Shown piece after piece: positions 9,525-20,179 of a stretch of 64,000 nucleotides of DNA. Origin of the DNA: Photobacterium lutimaris (lineage in GTDB: Bacteria > Pseudomonadota > Gammaproteobacteria > Enterobacterales > Vibrionaceae). Each line of letters opens with the position of its first letter. The first letter of the stretch is position 1. Location: contig NZ_PYMH01000001.1 of the NCBI RefSeq assembly GCF_003025555.1, positions 1-64,000 on the forward strand, read 5' to 3'. The notes under the pieces are model-generated. The model was not told where the DNA came from. It did no database searches and saw only the letters and a list, made by a program, of their open reading frames with translations. The position numbers were made by a program, and so were the translations under genes.

Positions 9525-9553
9525 TACTGCCAATCATGAATAAAGGTTACGCA

Positions 9554-12500
9554 ATGAATTCTCTACATAAATTCAGCAGGTTGCCACTGCTTATTTCGGC
9601 GGTACTTGGCATGACTGCATGTTCAGGGGTCACTGTTACCCAACCGCTTGAGCAAGCATCTCCACTGCCGGTGATGCAATCCCAGATTCTGGCGATGACC
9701 GGGGAAACTATGCCGGACTACGCCGAAGCTGGCAAAGGATCGGTCCTGTCACTGAGCAAGGCCCGTTATGTACTGGGCGAACAGTCCCTGCAGTGGGACT
9801 GGACATCGAACAGTACCGTGATTTTCCATCAGCCGATCCAACTGGTTACTGATATGGAAGGGCGTCGGGCATGGGGCCGGGCAGCGACACAAGTCCTGTC
9901 ATTTTGGATTTACAACGAAGTACCGGTCGATGACTACATGGTGGTCGACTTGGGCCGAGGGCTAAGCGGGACATCGAATGCCGATGCTGGCTTCAAGGTG
10001 TACATGAACTTTACCGGTTGGCGTGCAATCGGGGTGTCGCTGCAGAATGACATTCAGGGCCGTGAGGTCGAAGGACTGGGGATCACCGACAATGCCGCCG
10101 GTGAAGGGCGCGGGTTGAACAGTATGCCGGGTGGCCCTCGGAGCGACATGGATAGTATACGCTTCACTGCGCCATCAAAGGCCAAGCAAGGCACATTCTA
10201 CGTTGATCGGGTGATGATCTCGGTGGATGATGCCCGGTACCAATGGTCTGATGATCAGGTTACTACCCGTTATGATATTCCTGAAATCGACTTTGGCCTG
10301 CCAGCGCAACTTGAAAGCGCCCAACCGGAAGAAATTGCGGCTGCGGAATCTATCCGCGAGTCGTTGGTCGATGTCTTTATTGATGCCAAGCGGCTAAAGG
10401 GAGTTAAAGCCTTTAATAGCCTGGAGACAGTGCGTGATCAGTATGCTTCGCTGCGGATCAGGCGTGATGACCATGGGGTGCTGTCAGGCCGCCATATCAT
10501 TACGGGCAAGCAGAAAGTGCTTTACCAGCCTGAATTTATGAAGGAAGAAGATAAAGCGCTGTTTGCCGATTATGTCACCTTGTCGGAATACTCCAATATT
10601 TTGTTCAACATCGGGCGCTTCTGGCACAACACGGATGATCCGGCGGTTAAGCAAGAGTTGGCCGATATGTATGTGTTGATGACGGAGCATATCCTCGATC
10701 AGGGCTTTGTGGATGGAAGCAGCTTAGTGACCACCCACCACTGGGGATACAGTTCTCGCTGGTGGTATATTTCAGCCATGCTGATGTCCGATGTACTGAC
10801 CGAAGCCGAGCTGCGCCAGCCGATATTCGATGCCTTACTGTGGTATTCACGTGAGTTCAAGGCCAACTTTGATATGGTCGCAGGACCGGAAAGCTCGGAT
10901 CTGGATTACTTCAATACGCTTTCTCGTCAGCATTTGGCCCTGCTTATGCTCGAACCGGATCAGGACCGCCGTATCGCACTGCTGAAGAAGTTCGGTAATT
11001 ACATCAATATCGCCCTATCACAAACGCCGCCGGGGGGCTACGACGGTTTGCGCCCTGACGGAACCGCATGGCGCCATGAGGGGAACTATCCGGGGTATTC
11101 ATTCCCGGCATTCAATAATGCCGCGCAGCTGGTGTATATGTTGCAGGGTACGCCTTTCAGCGTCAGTAGCGAAGGGCGTGCGGCACTGAAAAAAGCCATG
11201 CTATCGGCGTGGATCTACAGTAACCCAGAGGTTGGCCTTGGGCTGTCTGGGCGTCATCCATTCAACCCGCCGGCAGTGAGGCACCTTGATGAGTCCTACC
11301 GCTGGCTGGCGCTGACCGGTAACCCGGAAACCGGGGAAAAAGTGGATAAAGCTTTGGCTGCCGCTTATTTGCAGATCACCGGCAAAACCCAGGCCGATTC
11401 AGTTGCCCTGTTTGGTGAAACGATCACGCCTGCGGCCTTGCCTCAAGGTTACTGGGCCTTTAACGGCGGGGCGTTTGGTATCCACCGTTACAACGACAAC
11501 ATGGTGACCATGAAGGCATACAACAGTAATGTCTGGTCGTCGGAAATCTATTATCGCGACAACCGTTATGGCCGTTACCAGAGTCATGGCGCGGTGCAAG
11601 TCGTGCCGTTCGGCAAGCAGGCAGATATTGGCTTTAGCCAAGAGGGCTGGGACTGGAACCGCAACCCGGGGACGACAACAATCCACTTGCCGCTGGAGCA
11701 GCTTGATAGCCCGAACTCGCACACACTGATGTTGCGAGGTGATCAGCCATATAGCGGTGCCTCTTCACTCGACGGGCAATTTGGTATGTTCGCATTCAAG
11801 TTCAAAGCGCCGTCGATGGATAAGTTTGATAGTAGCTTTACCGCGAGAAAGTCGACCTTTTCTGCAGCCGACAGGGTGGTGATGCTAGGAACCGATATCA
11901 GCAACTCGAGTGCGGATAACGCGACCGAAACGACCTTATTCCAGCACGGAATTACCCCACAGGCCAACGCGATTTTGATTAATGGCGAGGCGGTTAGCGA
12001 GATGCCTTATCAAGCGCAGCTTGGCCAAGGCGATTGGTTGATGGACGGCCACGGCAATGGTTATTTGATCACCAGTGATGTGACGGTAGAAGTTAGGCGC
12101 CAGCATCAGCAGTCGGCCAATGATAAAAACCGTCAGCCTACCGAAGGGAACTTCGCGGTGGCTTGGATAACCCATGGCAATGCTCCGTCGGGTGCGGGTT
12201 ATGAGTACCTGCTGGTGCTTGATGCGACAGCGGAGAAAATGACGTCGCTGGCAAGTGCTTATCAGGCCACCGGTGAGAAGCCTTACGAGGTGCTCCGCGA
12301 TGATAGCAGTGTGCATGTGTTACGGGATAAGCAAACGGGTGTGACCGCCTATGCTGCCTTTGAGGGGGTTAGCCTAGATGGTGGCGTGGTCACCCAGGTT
12401 GCGCAGCCTGCCATCGTCATGACCCGAGAGTTGGCGAACGGTCAATTGCAGGTATCGGGGGTGACACCGGATCTCAATATGACTCGCTATACCGCAGCCA

Positions 12501-12655
12501 AGCCAACCAGTATCAGTGTCACACTGGCAGGGCAATGGCAGCCGGTTACGCCAAATGACAAGATCACGGTAAGTGCGGGCGCATCGTCGACCACCCTGAC
12601 GTTTGAGATTTACTTTGGCATGGTGCAGGAGCTAACTCTGCAGCCTGTGCTATAA
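9554..12655 (+). CDS. Lipoprotein chondroitin ABC-type lyase (PL8)
   Basis: A 1033-residue PL8 lyase paralogous to the gene at 234-3413 but membrane anchored: the N-terminus carries a lipobox (GMTAC) and there is no GlyGly-CTERM. The catalytic set His508, Tyr515 (RHEGNYPGY), Arg567 (SGRHPF) and Glu664 (WSSEIY) is complete, so it should be an active eliminase producing unsaturated disaccharides. The N-terminal region (about 60-230) matches the carbohydrate-binding-like jelly roll of ABC lyases. The last 400 residues form the beta-sandwich domains. The ATG at 9554 has AAAGG 8 nt upstream and is preferred to the ATG at 9536. Surface retention suggests it finishes oligosaccharides released by the secreted paralogue. 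It is the last gene before a strong terminator. Confidence 0.88.
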   Translation: MNSLHKFSRLPLLISAVLGMTACSGVTVTQPLEQASPLPVMQSQILAMTGETMPDYAEAGKGSVLSLSKARYVLGEQSLQWDWTSNSTVIFHQPIQLVTDMEGRRAWGRAATQVLSFWIYNEVPVDDYMVVDLGRGLSGTSNADAGFKVYMNFTGWRAIGVSLQNDIQGREVEGLGITDNAAGEGRGLNSMPGGPRSDMDSIRFTAPSKAKQGTFYVDRVMISVDDARYQWSDDQVTTRYDIPEIDFGLPAQLESAQPEEIAAAESIRESLVDVFIDAKRLKGVKAFNSLETVRDQYASLRIRRDDHGVLSGRHIITGKQKVLYQPEFMKEEDKALFADYVTLSEYSNILFNIGRFWHNTDDPAVKQELADMYVLMTEHILDQGFVDGSSLVTTHHWGYSSRWWYISAMLMSDVLTEAELRQPIFDALLWYSREFKANFDMVAGPESSDLDYFNTLSRQHLALLMLEPDQDRRIALLKKFGNYINIALSQTPPGGYDGLRPDGTAWRHEGNYPGYSFPAFNNAAQLVYMLQGTPFSVSSEGRAALKKAMLSAWIYSNPEVGLGLSGRHPFNPPAVRHLDESYRWLALTGNPETGEKVDKALAAAYLQITGKTQADSVALFGETITPAALPQGYWAFNGGAFGIHRYNDNMVTMKAYNSNVWSSEIYYRDNRYGRYQSHGAVQVVPFGKQADIGFSQEGWDWNRNPGTTTIHLPLEQLDSPNSHTLMLRGDQPYSGASSLDGQFGMFAFKFKAPSMDKFDSSFTARKSTFSAADRVVMLGTDISNSSADNATETTLFQHGITPQANAILINGEAVSEMPYQAQLGQGDWLMDGHGNGYLITSDVTVEVRRQHQQSANDKNRQPTEGNFAVAWITHGNAPSGAGYEYLLVLDATAEKMTSLASAYQATGEKPYEVLRDDSSVHVLRDKQTGVTAYAAFEGVSLDGGVVTQVAQPAIVMTRELANGQLQVSGVTPDLNMTRYTAAKPTSISVTLAGQWQPVTPNDKITVSAGASSTTLTFEIYFGMVQELTLQPVL

Positions 12656-12669
12656 CCCCGTTACCTGCC

Positions 12670-12701
12670 AAGCCGGATAAGAGGACTTATCCGGCTTTTT
12701 T
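12670..12701 (+). terminator. Strong rho-independent terminator
   Basis: A perfect 12-bp stem (AAGCCGGATAAG and its complement) with an AGGA loop runs into six T residues. It ends the porin-autotransporter-lyase operon. Confidence 0.9.
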
Positions 12702-12852
12702 CGTTCTAGCCTTTCCACTTCTGCGGTTTTGCGGTTCTTGGCACTGTAAGCAGGGAATTACCTTTCGGTTTGCGGTGTAAAACGCGTTGTTTTTTCTTTT
12801 TGCTTCATTTTGTGATCTTAACTGTTTTTGAATGTGCCTTTTTCACGTATAT

Positions 12853-12876
12853 TTTCTTTCGTTTTCTTTCTTTTTG
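12853..12876 (+). promoter_or_regulatory. AgaR-like T-rich box ahead of the sulfatase maturase
   Basis: TTTCGTTTTCTTTCTTTTTG at 12857-12876 closely fits the AgaR-type TTTC-R-TTT-Y-R-TTT pattern and matches the box at 5881. It lies 34 bp before the chosen maturase start, which argues against translation beginning further upstream. Control by AgaR is inferred. Confidence 0.45.
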
Positions 12877-12909
12877 TTTTGTATGCTTTCAACGGTGCAG
12901 GAGTTTATG

Positions 12910-14157
12910 ATGCCTACCTTTCGAACTAACCACTCTCGCTTTCATATGATGGCGAAGCCTGCCAGTTACCGCTGCAACCTTAAATGCGATTACTGCTTCT
13001 ATTTGGAAAAAGAGCAGATGATGCAACCGGATATTCAGGAGAAAGAGGCCGCGTCCGATCAAATGTCAGATGCGATGCTCAAACGTTATGTGCGTGACTA
13101 CATTCGCTCTCAAGATAGCGACATGGTTGATTTCGCCTGGCAGGGTGGGGAGCCGACGTTGGCTGGCTTGGACTTCTATCGCAATGCGGTCAAATACCAG
13201 CAGCAGTATGCAGACGGTAAAACCATTACCAATAGCTTCCAAACCAATGCCATCGCAATTAACCGTCAATGGGCGCAGTTCTTCGCAGAGCATCAGTTCC
13301 TGATTGGCGTATCGGTCGACGGCGCTGCTGAAGTGCATGATACATACCGTATTTCAGTCAACGGGAAACCGACATTTGAGCGGGTGAAGCATGCCATTGA
13401 ACTGCTGAAAGAATACCAGGTGCCATTCAATACCCTAACTGTGATCAATGATCAGAACTGGGACAAGGGCAAAGAGACTTATCGGGCGCTAAAGGCACTT
13501 GGCTCCGAGCACCTGCAGTTTATTCCCATTGTCGAAATAGAGCCGCATTGCCAGTTGAGTTCGACGGGTCACTATTCACCGGCTGCTGATGCGACGTTGA
13601 CACCGTTCTCGGTACCTGCCGAGGGCTACGGTCGTTTCATGACCGAGGTCTTTAATGAGTGGGTAACACAGGATGTGGGCACTATTTATGTCCGGATGTT
13701 TGACAGCATCCTGGCCACCTGGATGGGTTACCCCGCTTCGGTTTGTATCCAGTCGAAGAATTGCGGACAGGCGATGGTGATTGAAGCCAATGGGGATGTG
13801 TACTCATGTGACCATTATGTCTACCCAGCCAATAAATTGGGCAATATTACCCAAACCAACATCGCCAAGTTGGCACTGAGCAAACAGCAGCAGCGGTTTG
13901 GTCAAGCGAAATCGACCCGGCTTACCGAGCAGTGCAAGCAGTGTGAAGTACGTATGCTGTGCCACGGCGGGTGCCCGAAGCACCGCATCGTGCCGCAAGC
14001 CGGTGAAAAAAATCGGCAAAACTACCTTTGCCAGTCCTATCAGCAGATTTTCAAGCATACCGCACCGGCGATGCACCATATGGTACAGGCCATTAGAGGC
14101 GGTGGCATTGCGGCAGATGCCATGCCGGCAATGTCGACTATTTATACCCAAAGATAA
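12910..14157 (+). CDS. Anaerobic sulfatase-maturating enzyme (radical SAM)
   Basis: A 415-residue radical SAM protein that oxidises the active-site Cys of an S1 sulfatase to formylglycine in the cytoplasm, before export. The SAM-cluster motif is Cys22-x3-Cys26-x2-Cys29 (CNLKCDYC). C-terminal cysteines (CIQSKNC, CDHY, CKQCEVRMLCHGGC) form the SPASM auxiliary Fe-S cluster sites. QGGEPT and SVDG are typical of the family. AGGAG at 12899-12903 places the start at ATG 12910, or at 12907 one codon earlier. The longer reading crosses the T-rich regulatory box and is rejected. The target sulfatase is the next gene, 36 bp downstream. Length is near the usual 370-420 residues. Confidence 0.9.
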   Translation: MPTFRTNHSRFHMMAKPASYRCNLKCDYCFYLEKEQMMQPDIQEKEAASDQMSDAMLKRYVRDYIRSQDSDMVDFAWQGGEPTLAGLDFYRNAVKYQQQYADGKTITNSFQTNAIAINRQWAQFFAEHQFLIGVSVDGAAEVHDTYRISVNGKPTFERVKHAIELLKEYQVPFNTLTVINDQNWDKGKETYRALKALGSEHLQFIPIVEIEPHCQLSSTGHYSPAADATLTPFSVPAEGYGRFMTEVFNEWVTQDVGTIYVRMFDSILATWMGYPASVCIQSKNCGQAMVIEANGDVYSCDHYVYPANKLGNITQTNIAKLALSKQQQRFGQAKSTRLTEQCKQCEVRMLCHGGCPKHRIVPQAGEKNRQNYLCQSYQQIFKHTAPAMHHMVQAIRGGGIAADAMPAMSTIYTQR

Positions 14158-14193
14158 CGCATAAATTCTATTAAATTAATCAAGGAGTGAACC

Positions 14194-15798
14194 ATGGCAC
14201 TGTCCTCAAACAAGAAGACGGTATTGGCCGGTCTCGTTGCCGCGGCATGTGTGGCGACGCCAGCTATCTCGATGGCAAGCGAGTCGGTAAAACCGAATGT
14301 GTTACTGATTGTGATGGATGACCTCGGTACTGCCCAATTAGATTTCGCCCTCGACAACATTGATAAGCAGGCATTGGCGAAACGCCCATCACCGGAGCGG
14401 TATGACGGGGATTTCGACAAGCTGTATGACGCGGCTAAGCGCTCGATGCCGAATATCACCCAGTTGGCCAATGAAGGCGTACGTATGACCAATGCTTACG
14501 TGGCGACTCCGGTGTGCGGCCCTTCCCGTGCCGGTATGATGACTGGTCGCTTCCCTCATAGTTTCGGGATTTACAGCAACGATGATGCACATTCTGGGAT
14601 CCCTCTCGATATCAAGCTGTTACCGGCGCTGCTTAACGAAAATGGCTACGCAACTGCCAATATTGGTAAATACCATAATGCCAAGGTGAGAAAAGAGTTC
14701 ATCGACGAAGGTATCCAAACCCGAGATTATCACGATAATCAAATTTCGATTCCGGAGCCGGGCTACGGGCCGGAAGAGCGCGGTTTTGACTTTGCTTATA
14801 GCTACTTTGCCTCAGGGGCCGCGTTGTACAACTCGCCAGCGATCTTCCGCAATGGTGAAAATGTCCCGGCACCGGGCTTCATTACCCATAACCTGACCAA
14901 CGAAACGTTGCAGTTTATCGAGCAGGCTAATGAGCAAGACAAGCCGTTTTTTGTCAACCTTGCCTACAGTGTGCCGCATATTCCGCTAGAGCAACCGGCA
15001 CCGGCCAAGTATATGGATCGCTTTAATACCGGTAATGTTGAAGTCGATAAATACTACGCACACGTCAATGCCTCTGACGAAGGGATCGGCCAGATAATCG
15101 CCAAATTGAAAGAGATGGGCGAATACGAGAATACGATGATCTTCTTCTTGTCCGATAACGGGGCAGTGCATGAGTCACCGATGCCGATGAACGGCATGAA
15201 CCGTGCTTTCAAAGGCCAGCGTTACCGTGGTGGTGTCCATGTTCCGTTTATTGCCCATTGGAAGGGCGTGTTGCCTGAAAACACCCAGAACAGCACCATG
15301 ATTTCGGCAATGGATATACTACCGACTGCACTGGCGGCGGCAGGTATTACGATTCCGGCCGAAATGAAGGTTGACGGTAAAGATATATTGCCGCTGATGA
15401 AAGGCGATAAGCAACAGCCGCACCAGTACCTCTACTGGGCGGGTCCTCGCGCATTGCATTACGATGTGAGCAATGTGGATTTCTGGAACCATTACTGGAA
15501 ATGGATCAGTTTCGAGGAGCAGGAATTCATCCCGAGCAAGCACATTGAAAGGCTGTCCAAAGGTGAGTGGGCGATTAAAGATCAGGAATGGTCGCTGCAT
15601 TACTACGATGACGGTAATGACGGGTTCGAGCTCTACCACTACGCAGAGGATCCGGCCGAGTCAATGAACTTGGCGGCCAAGTACCCAGAAAAAGTCACCG
15701 AACTGAAAGCGGCGTTTTACGATTGGATCAAAACCAAACCGGCACCGTTGGGCTGGGGGCAAGACAGATACCAAGTACTGACCGACTCAGCCAAATAA
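14194..15798 (+). CDS. Secreted S1-family sulfatase
   Basis: A 534-residue arylsulfatase-fold enzyme with signal peptide (about residues 1-28). The formylglycine site is Cys108 in CGPSR, followed by AGMMTGRFP. Metal-binding Asp-Asp occurs in VMDDLG, and SDNG occurs in the second metal motif. Cys-type processing agrees with the maturase directly upstream. In this locus it probably removes 4-O- or 6-O-sulfate from GalNAc of chondroitin fragments; which position cannot be read from sequence. The start ATG has AAGGAG 8 nt upstream. Sulfate removal would let the lyase products enter downstream hydrolysis and GalNAc catabolism. Confidence 0.88.
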   Translation: MALSSNKKTVLAGLVAAACVATPAISMASESVKPNVLLIVMDDLGTAQLDFALDNIDKQALAKRPSPERYDGDFDKLYDAAKRSMPNITQLANEGVRMTNAYVATPVCGPSRAGMMTGRFPHSFGIYSNDDAHSGIPLDIKLLPALLNENGYATANIGKYHNAKVRKEFIDEGIQTRDYHDNQISIPEPGYGPEERGFDFAYSYFASGAALYNSPAIFRNGENVPAPGFITHNLTNETLQFIEQANEQDKPFFVNLAYSVPHIPLEQPAPAKYMDRFNTGNVEVDKYYAHVNASDEGIGQIIAKLKEMGEYENTMIFFLSDNGAVHESPMPMNGMNRAFKGQRYRGGVHVPFIAHWKGVLPENTQNSTMISAMDILPTALAAAGITIPAEMKVDGKDILPLMKGDKQQPHQYLYWAGPRALHYDVSNVDFWNHYWKWISFEEQEFIPSKHIERLSKGEWAIKDQEWSLHYYDDGNDGFELYHYAEDPAESMNLAAKYPEKVTELKAAFYDWIKTKPAPLGWGQDRYQVLTDSAK

Positions 15799-15818
15799 CC
15801 CTCTCTTCGTTATTTACA

Positions 15819-15840
15819 GGGCCTCATTCGAGGCCCTTTT
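15819..15840 (+). terminator. Terminator between sulfatase and DUF2264 genes
   Basis: A 7-bp GGGCCTC/GAGGCCC stem with ATTC loop is followed by TTTT. It lies 17 bp before the next start codon, so it may act as a partial terminator or attenuator in the operon. Confidence 0.75.
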
Positions 15841-15856
15841 CGATGGACACAGACCT

Positions 15857-17350
15857 ATGCAAAAAGTCATCACTGCGACCGAGCGCCCTAGCATTCCTTA
15901 CGAACACCCTGATGCGGCTATGTACTTAAAATTGATGAAGGAAAACCTGATTCGATTGCGCTACCGCAAACCGGCTTACTCCCGCCACGATGCTTATATT
16001 CGTCAGCAGTTTGCGGCCACGGGGCACTTGCAGCAGCAGTGTCACGATTTGGTACGCTACATTGCTGAAGCGTTCGAACACTATGCGGTGTGGGATTTTA
16101 GCCATGCCTATTACCCGGGCAGGCCGAGCCAGCAGAGCGCCAGAACGGATGCGATGGAAGGGTGCAGCCGGGTGCTACCGACACTGGCTGCTTGGTTGTC
16201 TCAGAATGAAGGCGTAACCACGGTACTCAATGGTTTGAATGGACAGCCGATGGACATCGGACTGTGGCTGAAAAAGGCGTTTTTGGCAGGGACGGATCCC
16301 CGTCATCCGGGTTATTGGGGCGAGCTTCATGATTATGACCAGCGGATTTGCGAAAGCGCTGATCTGGCGTTGGCACTGTGGATGAGCCGTAAGGTGGTGT
16401 GGGAAACCCTGAATCGCGAACAGCAGGGGCAGGTTATTGCTTGGTTCAAGCAGGTTAACCATTGCCAGACGGTAGACAACAATTGGCATCTCTTCCCGCT
16501 TACGGTGCAGTTGGTTGTTAAGGCCCTCACCGGAGATGATCATGTTGAACTCCAGCGTTATCAACGCATCAAGGAATTCTATGTCGGTGATGGTTGGTTC
16601 CGTGATGGCGCGAAAGGCAATTATGACTTTTATAACGCCTGGGGGTTTCACTATTCGCTGTATTGGCTACATCAAATTGACCCGTCGTTTGATCCCGAGT
16701 TTATTCGCGACAGCATGCAGTTATTTGCCAAAAGCTATCGCGCATTCTTTACTCCGGCGGGCTTGCCGTTTTTCGGCCGAAGCGTGTGCTACCGGCTGGC
16801 TGCTTCCGCGCCATTGTTAGCCGCGGCTGATATTAATTGCCTGCAGGCCCATCGTGGTGGTTTGCCGCTAGGGGAAGCCAAGCGGGCTTTTCGAACCAGC
16901 CTTGAATACTTTATCTCTCATGGCGCAATGCAGCATGGTGCTCCAACTCAGGGGGTGTTCGGGGATGATACCCGGTTGGTCGATAATTACAGCGGACCAG
17001 CCAGCAGCTTTTGGTCACTGCGGGCTTTAAATATTGCCCTGTATCGCGGGCAGCAACTCAACCTGTGGCAAGCGGATGAATGCCCACTGGAAGTTGAAAA
17101 GGGGGATTTTGCCTTTAATATCCCGTCCATCGAAGCCAAGGTGATAGGCACTTTCAAAACGAAAGAGGTCGTGGTGATTTTTCAGTCTGACTATTGCGAG
17201 TGGCAAGATCCGTTATCGCGCCGGTTAGAGCGGCAGCCATTGGCGAGAAAAGTCCAGGAGATCCTGACTGGCCGTGCTGAAAGACCGAAGAACAACCTGC
17301 TTCGTAAGGGGATTACTTGCTATAGCTCGAAGATGTCACATTTCTTTTAG
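15857..17350 (+). CDS. DUF2264 family protein, putative uronyl-disaccharide hydrolase
   Basis: A 497-residue soluble protein with no signal peptide, so cytoplasmic. It matches the DUF2264 family: NNWHLFPL near residue 210, then GDGWFRDGAKGNYDFYNAWGFH, and GRSVCYRLA near residue 310. The family has an (alpha/alpha) toroid fold and is found in many polysaccharide utilisation loci. No GH88/GH105 unsaturated glucuronyl hydrolase is seen in the window, so this is the best candidate for splitting the unsaturated disaccharide made by the PL8 lyases. That role is inference from context. It follows the sulfatase gene and precedes the amino-sugar aldolase gene. Confidence 0.7.
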   Translation: MQKVITATERPSIPYEHPDAAMYLKLMKENLIRLRYRKPAYSRHDAYIRQQFAATGHLQQQCHDLVRYIAEAFEHYAVWDFSHAYYPGRPSQQSARTDAMEGCSRVLPTLAAWLSQNEGVTTVLNGLNGQPMDIGLWLKKAFLAGTDPRHPGYWGELHDYDQRICESADLALALWMSRKVVWETLNREQQGQVIAWFKQVNHCQTVDNNWHLFPLTVQLVVKALTGDDHVELQRYQRIKEFYVGDGWFRDGAKGNYDFYNAWGFHYSLYWLHQIDPSFDPEFIRDSMQLFAKSYRAFFTPAGLPFFGRSVCYRLAASAPLLAAADINCLQAHRGGLPLGEAKRAFRTSLEYFISHGAMQHGAPTQGVFGDDTRLVDNYSGPASSFWSLRALNIALYRGQQLNLWQADECPLEVEKGDFAFNIPSIEAKVIGTFKTKEVVVIFQSDYCEWQDPLSRRLERQPLARKVQEILTGRAERPKNNLLRKGITCYSSKMSHFF

Positions 17351-18314
<964 letters not shown>

Positions 18315-18357
18315 CCAAGCGTTCAATCGAACGTGAAACTATGCCCCCGTCTTTTTC

Positions 18358-18406
18358 TGGCTACATCGAATAGTGCTCTCTCAATTTATCGATGTAGCCA
18401 TTATTT
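18358..18406 (+). terminator. Long-stem terminator after the aldolase gene
   Basis: A perfect 12-bp stem (TGGCTACATCGA, 18358-18369, with 18389-18400) encloses a 19-nt loop and is followed by TTATTT. The large loop makes it a medium-strength candidate. Confidence 0.55.
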
Positions 18407-18445
18407 CCCCCTCTTTTAACTGCTTTATGTGATGGATAACAAGTA

Positions 18446-19411
18446 ATGCCTTCGTCTTTGACGTTCAAAAAGAAAAAAATAGCCTTGATCGGTGAATGCA
18501 TGATTGAGTTGAGTGGCCAGCCATTCGCTCAGCAAGCGCCGCTCTTTGGTGGGGATACACTTAATACCGCGTTGTATTTATCCCGTCTTGTCCCAGACAT
18601 GCTCCCTGCTTATGTGACTGCATTAGGTAACGACAATTACAGTCGTCATATGCGTCAATGTTGGCAGCAAGAAGGTATGGACACTCAGTTTGTACTAACG
18701 GTTGACGGGAAGTTGCCTGGTTTATATGCAATTGAAAATACGCCCTGCGGTGACAGCCGCTTCCATTATTGGCGCCATGATTCTGCAGCTCGGTATCTGT
18801 GTCGCCATGAGCAGTTTTCAGCGGTTGTTGAGCACTTGCAGTCCTTCGATTTGGTTTACCTCAGTGGGATATCATTGGCTATCTTGCCGGATAAGGACAA
18901 ACACTTATTGCTGAGGTCGCTGGCCACACTCAAAGAGGCTGGGGTACACATTGCGGTCGACTCCAATTACCGCCCAGCACTATGGCCGTCATCATCCGAT
19001 GCCTGTGAGTGGATCGGTAAATTGTATCAAATGGCTGATATTGCACTGGTGACTGCTGATGATGAGGATCGGTTGCTTGGTATGCGCAATTCCCCGCCGG
19101 CAATCATTGCCAAACGTATGCACTCGATGGGCGTCAAGCAAGTGGTCGTCAAATTAGGCGCTGAAGGAGCACTATGGTCTCAATGTGGGCTTAGCGGTAC
19201 GGCTAAGGGTAACAAAGTTGATCAGGTCATTGATACGACGGCTGCCGGTGATGCATTTAATGCGGCCTATCTGGCAGCGTGGAGCATGGGAATGGACATT
19301 GACGAATGCTGTCATTGGGGAAATAAGCTGGCTGCCCGGGTTATCCAGCACAAAGGTGCGATCATTTCGCAAAATTTTACCCGTTATATTACCGATCTAA
19401 TGAATATTTGA
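18446..19411 (+). CDS. kdgK: 2-dehydro-3-deoxygluconokinase (PfkB family)
   Basis: A 321-residue ribokinase-fold sugar kinase. IGECMIELS at residues 15-23 is characteristic of KDG kinases, and DTTAAGDAFNAAYLA supplies the anion hole and catalytic Asp. GGDTLNTALYL forms the substrate-binding region. It phosphorylates 2-keto-3-deoxygluconate to KDPG, which Eda (29736-30353 here) cleaves to pyruvate and glyceraldehyde-3-phosphate. In the GAG locus this is the uronate arm, receiving KDG derived from the unsaturated uronic acid. The ribosome site is weak (GGATAAC). The DJ-1-like gene begins 16 bp after the stop, so the two are co-transcribed. Confidence 0.88.
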   Translation: MPSSLTFKKKKIALIGECMIELSGQPFAQQAPLFGGDTLNTALYLSRLVPDMLPAYVTALGNDNYSRHMRQCWQQEGMDTQFVLTVDGKLPGLYAIENTPCGDSRFHYWRHDSAARYLCRHEQFSAVVEHLQSFDLVYLSGISLAILPDKDKHLLLRSLATLKEAGVHIAVDSNYRPALWPSSSDACEWIGKLYQMADIALVTADDEDRLLGMRNSPPAIIAKRMHSMGVKQVVVKLGAEGALWSQCGLSGTAKGNKVDQVIDTTAAGDAFNAAYLAAWSMGMDIDECCHWGNKLAARVIQHKGAIISQNFTRYITDLMNI

Positions 19412-19427
19412 TTTGCAAGGAGATGTC

Positions 19428-20003
19428 ATGAGCGAAAAACACGTTGCGGTGCTATTGGCTGACGGGTTCGAAGAAGCTGAGGCTGTTGTATTTATAGATA
19501 TTATGCGCCGCTTAGACATTAAGGTCGATGTACTGTCATGCATGGACACCACTGTACTCAATAGCTATTTTGGTACACGCATAACGGCAGACGATACACT
19601 TCAAAATTGTTATGACAAAACCTACGATGCAGTGATGATGCCCGGAGGCCCGCAGGGAACGGACAACTTGTCGGCCAACCGGATGGTGATCGCGTTTATC
19701 AAGCGTCACATCGAGCAGGAAAAATGGATCTGCGCCTTGTGCTCTTCTGGTGCCAAGGTACTCGCGGCGCATCACTTGCTGCAAGGCCGTTGTTATACCA
19801 CTGGAGATAAACTGGCCGATAAGTTTGATGATGGTGATTTCCAGTTGAAGAAAGTGGTCGTTGCTGACAACTTTATTACCGGCAGAGGGCTCGGGGTGAG
19901 TTTTGAGTTTTCGTTTACTGTCGCCAAAAAGCTGTTAGCAGACAACCCAGAGAAAGTGGATTGGCAAGCTTATCATATTTACTTTGATCATTGGCCGCTG
20001 TGA
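19428..20003 (+). CDS. DJ-1/PfpI family protein
   Basis: A 191-residue DJ-1/PfpI-fold protein. Features are LLADGFEEAEA with the conserved acidic residue, MPGGPQGTDNL, and the nucleophile elbow ICALCSSGAKVLA, whose Cys matches the reactive Cys of DJ-1. Members act as deglycases/glyoxalases, chaperones or proteases; the exact activity is not predictable. AAGGAG lies 5 nt before the ATG. It directly follows kdgK, so a plausible role is protection from reactive keto-sugar or dicarbonyl by-products of uronate catabolism. That link is inference. Confidence 0.85.
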   Translation: MSEKHVAVLLADGFEEAEAVVFIDIMRRLDIKVDVLSCMDTTVLNSYFGTRITADDTLQNCYDKTYDAVMMPGGPQGTDNLSANRMVIAFIKRHIEQEKWICALCSSGAKVLAAHHLLQGRCYTTGDKLADKFDDGDFQLKKVVVADNFITGRGLGVSFEFSFTVAKKLLADNPEKVDWQAYHIYFDHWPL

Positions 20004-20179
20004 GTTAATTCCATCGTATCTCCTTATTCGTGATCTTATCAGCAAACATTCTGCTGATTTGCAATTACACTGCATTTTGATTAATAAGTCGATATTCGTG
20101 CTGGATTAATCGAAATAAATAGAATAAGTGAATAATATTTCATTCTTCCAGTAGGTGCTTACACCATAGGAGAGATACG

